IMG/VR virus record: IMGVR_UViG_3300009180_000275 | Location: 1-20,105 of that record | Strand: one strand, 5' to 3' | From: a virus | DNA length: 20,105 bases | In this document: positions 19,480 to 20,105 of the stretch, in pieces | Layout of the letters: the number at the start of each line of letters is the position of its first letter | Numbering within the stretch: the first letter of the stretch is position 1 | Notes under the pieces: generated by a model | Seen by the model: the letters and a program-made list of their open reading frames with translations, nothing else | Told to the model about the DNA's origin: nothing | Database searches by the model: none | Program-made: the position numbers and the translations under genes

Positions 19480-19498
19480 GCCGGGATAGGCTCCCGGC
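19480..19498 (-). promoter_or_regulatory. Hairpin in the gap before the 19447 gene
   Basis: GCCGGGA and TCCCGGC form a perfect 7-bp stem with a 5-nt loop. On the minus strand it ends in CCGGCAC, like the leader hairpins, and the ATG follows 32 nt later. There is no TATGAT box at the matching distance and no T run. It may be a relic of the leader or an mRNA-processing structure. Confidence 0.4.
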
Positions 19499-19508
19499 GG
19501 GCCAGGGA

Positions 19509-20105
19509 TCAGGCGGAGAGAGCCACCTCATAACGGGGGCTAGCCCCAAGCCTGAGGGTGCGCGAGCGGTGGCGCGTCAGACCAGCCATCAGGGTGGCGG
19601 CTACAGCCTGCTCCCAGCACGCAAGGGCTTCCTCGTCCGATGCAGCGTGGATCACGATGCGGGGGGAGTTGCCGAGGATTCCTCGGTAGCTCGTGACGGG
19701 CTGGCGGTGGTTGGTGGTGAGCGGTGAGGCGGGTGGAGCGGGCTGGAACTGCTGCTCCAGGAACCAGCCATCCATCCAAACGGCAAAGGAGGGTGAGATC
19801 CAGCGGGCAAGGTCCACCGCCAGGCGGGGATGAATCCAGGTGCCCCGCAGGTGGTTGGGGCCGGTGCCGATGGAGGTCACCAACAGGTCGGCCGGAATTC
19901 CGGCAGACCCCGAAAGGGACTGCAGGTACTCGGTTGTGCGGTCGTTGGTGACGTAGTGGTTCCAGCGGCGACCACCGGCTTTACACATGGCCGTGGCGTT
20001 CACGTAGCCATCCATCTGGCGGCGTTGGATCGGGTGGCCGTTCCACTCGCGGGCCTCGATCTGGGTCGGTGCCGGTTGCGCGGGCAGGAGGGCGAGAGGC
20101 TCGCC
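19509..20105 (-). CDS. KilA-N domain protein, cut by the window end
   Basis: 198 residues visible; the start lies beyond 20105, since the frame stays open to the edge and the first part already belongs to the domain (EAREWNGHPIQRRQMDGYVN). The KilA-N core continues with ATAMCKAGGRRWNHYVTNDR, TTEYLQSLSG and GTWIHPRLAVDLARWISPSF, then AVWMDGWF. KilA-N is a DNA-binding domain of phage and large-virus proteins, many annotated as antirepressors or regulators. The C-terminal part (VTSYRGILGNSPRIVIHAAS, then a helix and SRTLRLGASPRYEVALS) is unrecognised. It is transcribed towards the small gene at 19447. An ATG at 20015 exists but would remove the domain's first strand. Confidence 0.85.
   Translation of the reverse strand, partial: GEPLALLPAQPAPTQIEAREWNGHPIQRRQMDGYVNATAMCKAGGRRWNHYVTNDRTTEYLQSLSGSAGIPADLLVTSIGTGPNHLRGTWIHPRLAVDLARWISPSFAVWMDGWFLEQQFQPAPPASPLTTNHRQPVTSYRGILGNSPRIVIHAASDEEALACWEQAVAATLMAGLTRHRSRTLRLGASPRYEVALSA

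Overview
The window looks like part of a tailed-phage genome (free phage or prophage). It is compact and GC-rich, and both strands are used. A structural block runs leftwards on the minus strand: small terminase (13739-13236), winged-helix protein, HNH nuclease, large terminase (12377-10992), a small protein, a sigma-70-like factor (10705-9791), a DUF4055-type portal (9750-8242), two microproteins and a Mu F/SPP1 gp7-like head protein (7895-6756). After an interruption the minus strand continues with a 62-residue protein, a metallophosphoesterase, a second HNH nuclease, two unrecognised proteins and an HK97 gp10-like head-tail/tail completion protein (1792-1352). I see no major capsid, scaffold, tail-tube, tape-measure, integrase, polymerase, tRNA or CRISPR. 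The host cannot be fixed from sequence. The small-protein families resemble those I associate with cyanobacterial siphophages, but that is a weak inference.

Two rightward cassettes sit inside or beside this block: 107-1355 and 4717-6725. Each starts with the same module: a GGCTTATGAT promoter-like core, a two-tier hairpin starting 6 nt later, and a CACC-rich leader ending in ATG. A third, diverged copy faces left at 19165-19109, just after a plausible intrinsic terminator (19233-19205). It stands at the head of the long minus-strand accessory run of small proteins (19000-14794) that leads into a DUF551-dCTP deaminase fusion and then the terminase genes. At the right edge lies a KilA-N protein cut by the window end.

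Packing is extreme. Most junctions are 4-nt ATGA/GTGA/TTGA overlaps. Two are 8-nt ATGCYTGA overlaps, one pair of convergent genes shares stop-codon bases, and one divergent pair shares start-codon bases. Four junctions in the accessory run have exactly 38-nt CA-rich spacers. Several genes are below 60 codons: 7899-8039, 8036-8209, 2756-2929, 6427-6519, 16411-16485, 16482-16649, 16984-17157 and 17106-17222. Several accessory proteins share modules (FRALCAEL start, EGPS helix, DUF551) in different combinations on both strands.

The most notable points are the promoter/5'-hairpin module with covarying stems, its possible link to the phage sigma-like factor, the DUF551-Dcd and Lar-DUF551 fusions, and the unlisted membrane microproteins. 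No stretch above 300 nt lacks a gene. The two largest gaps are 19001-19255 (terminator, promoter, leader) and 17423-17629 (one weak 31-codon candidate, otherwise nothing clear).
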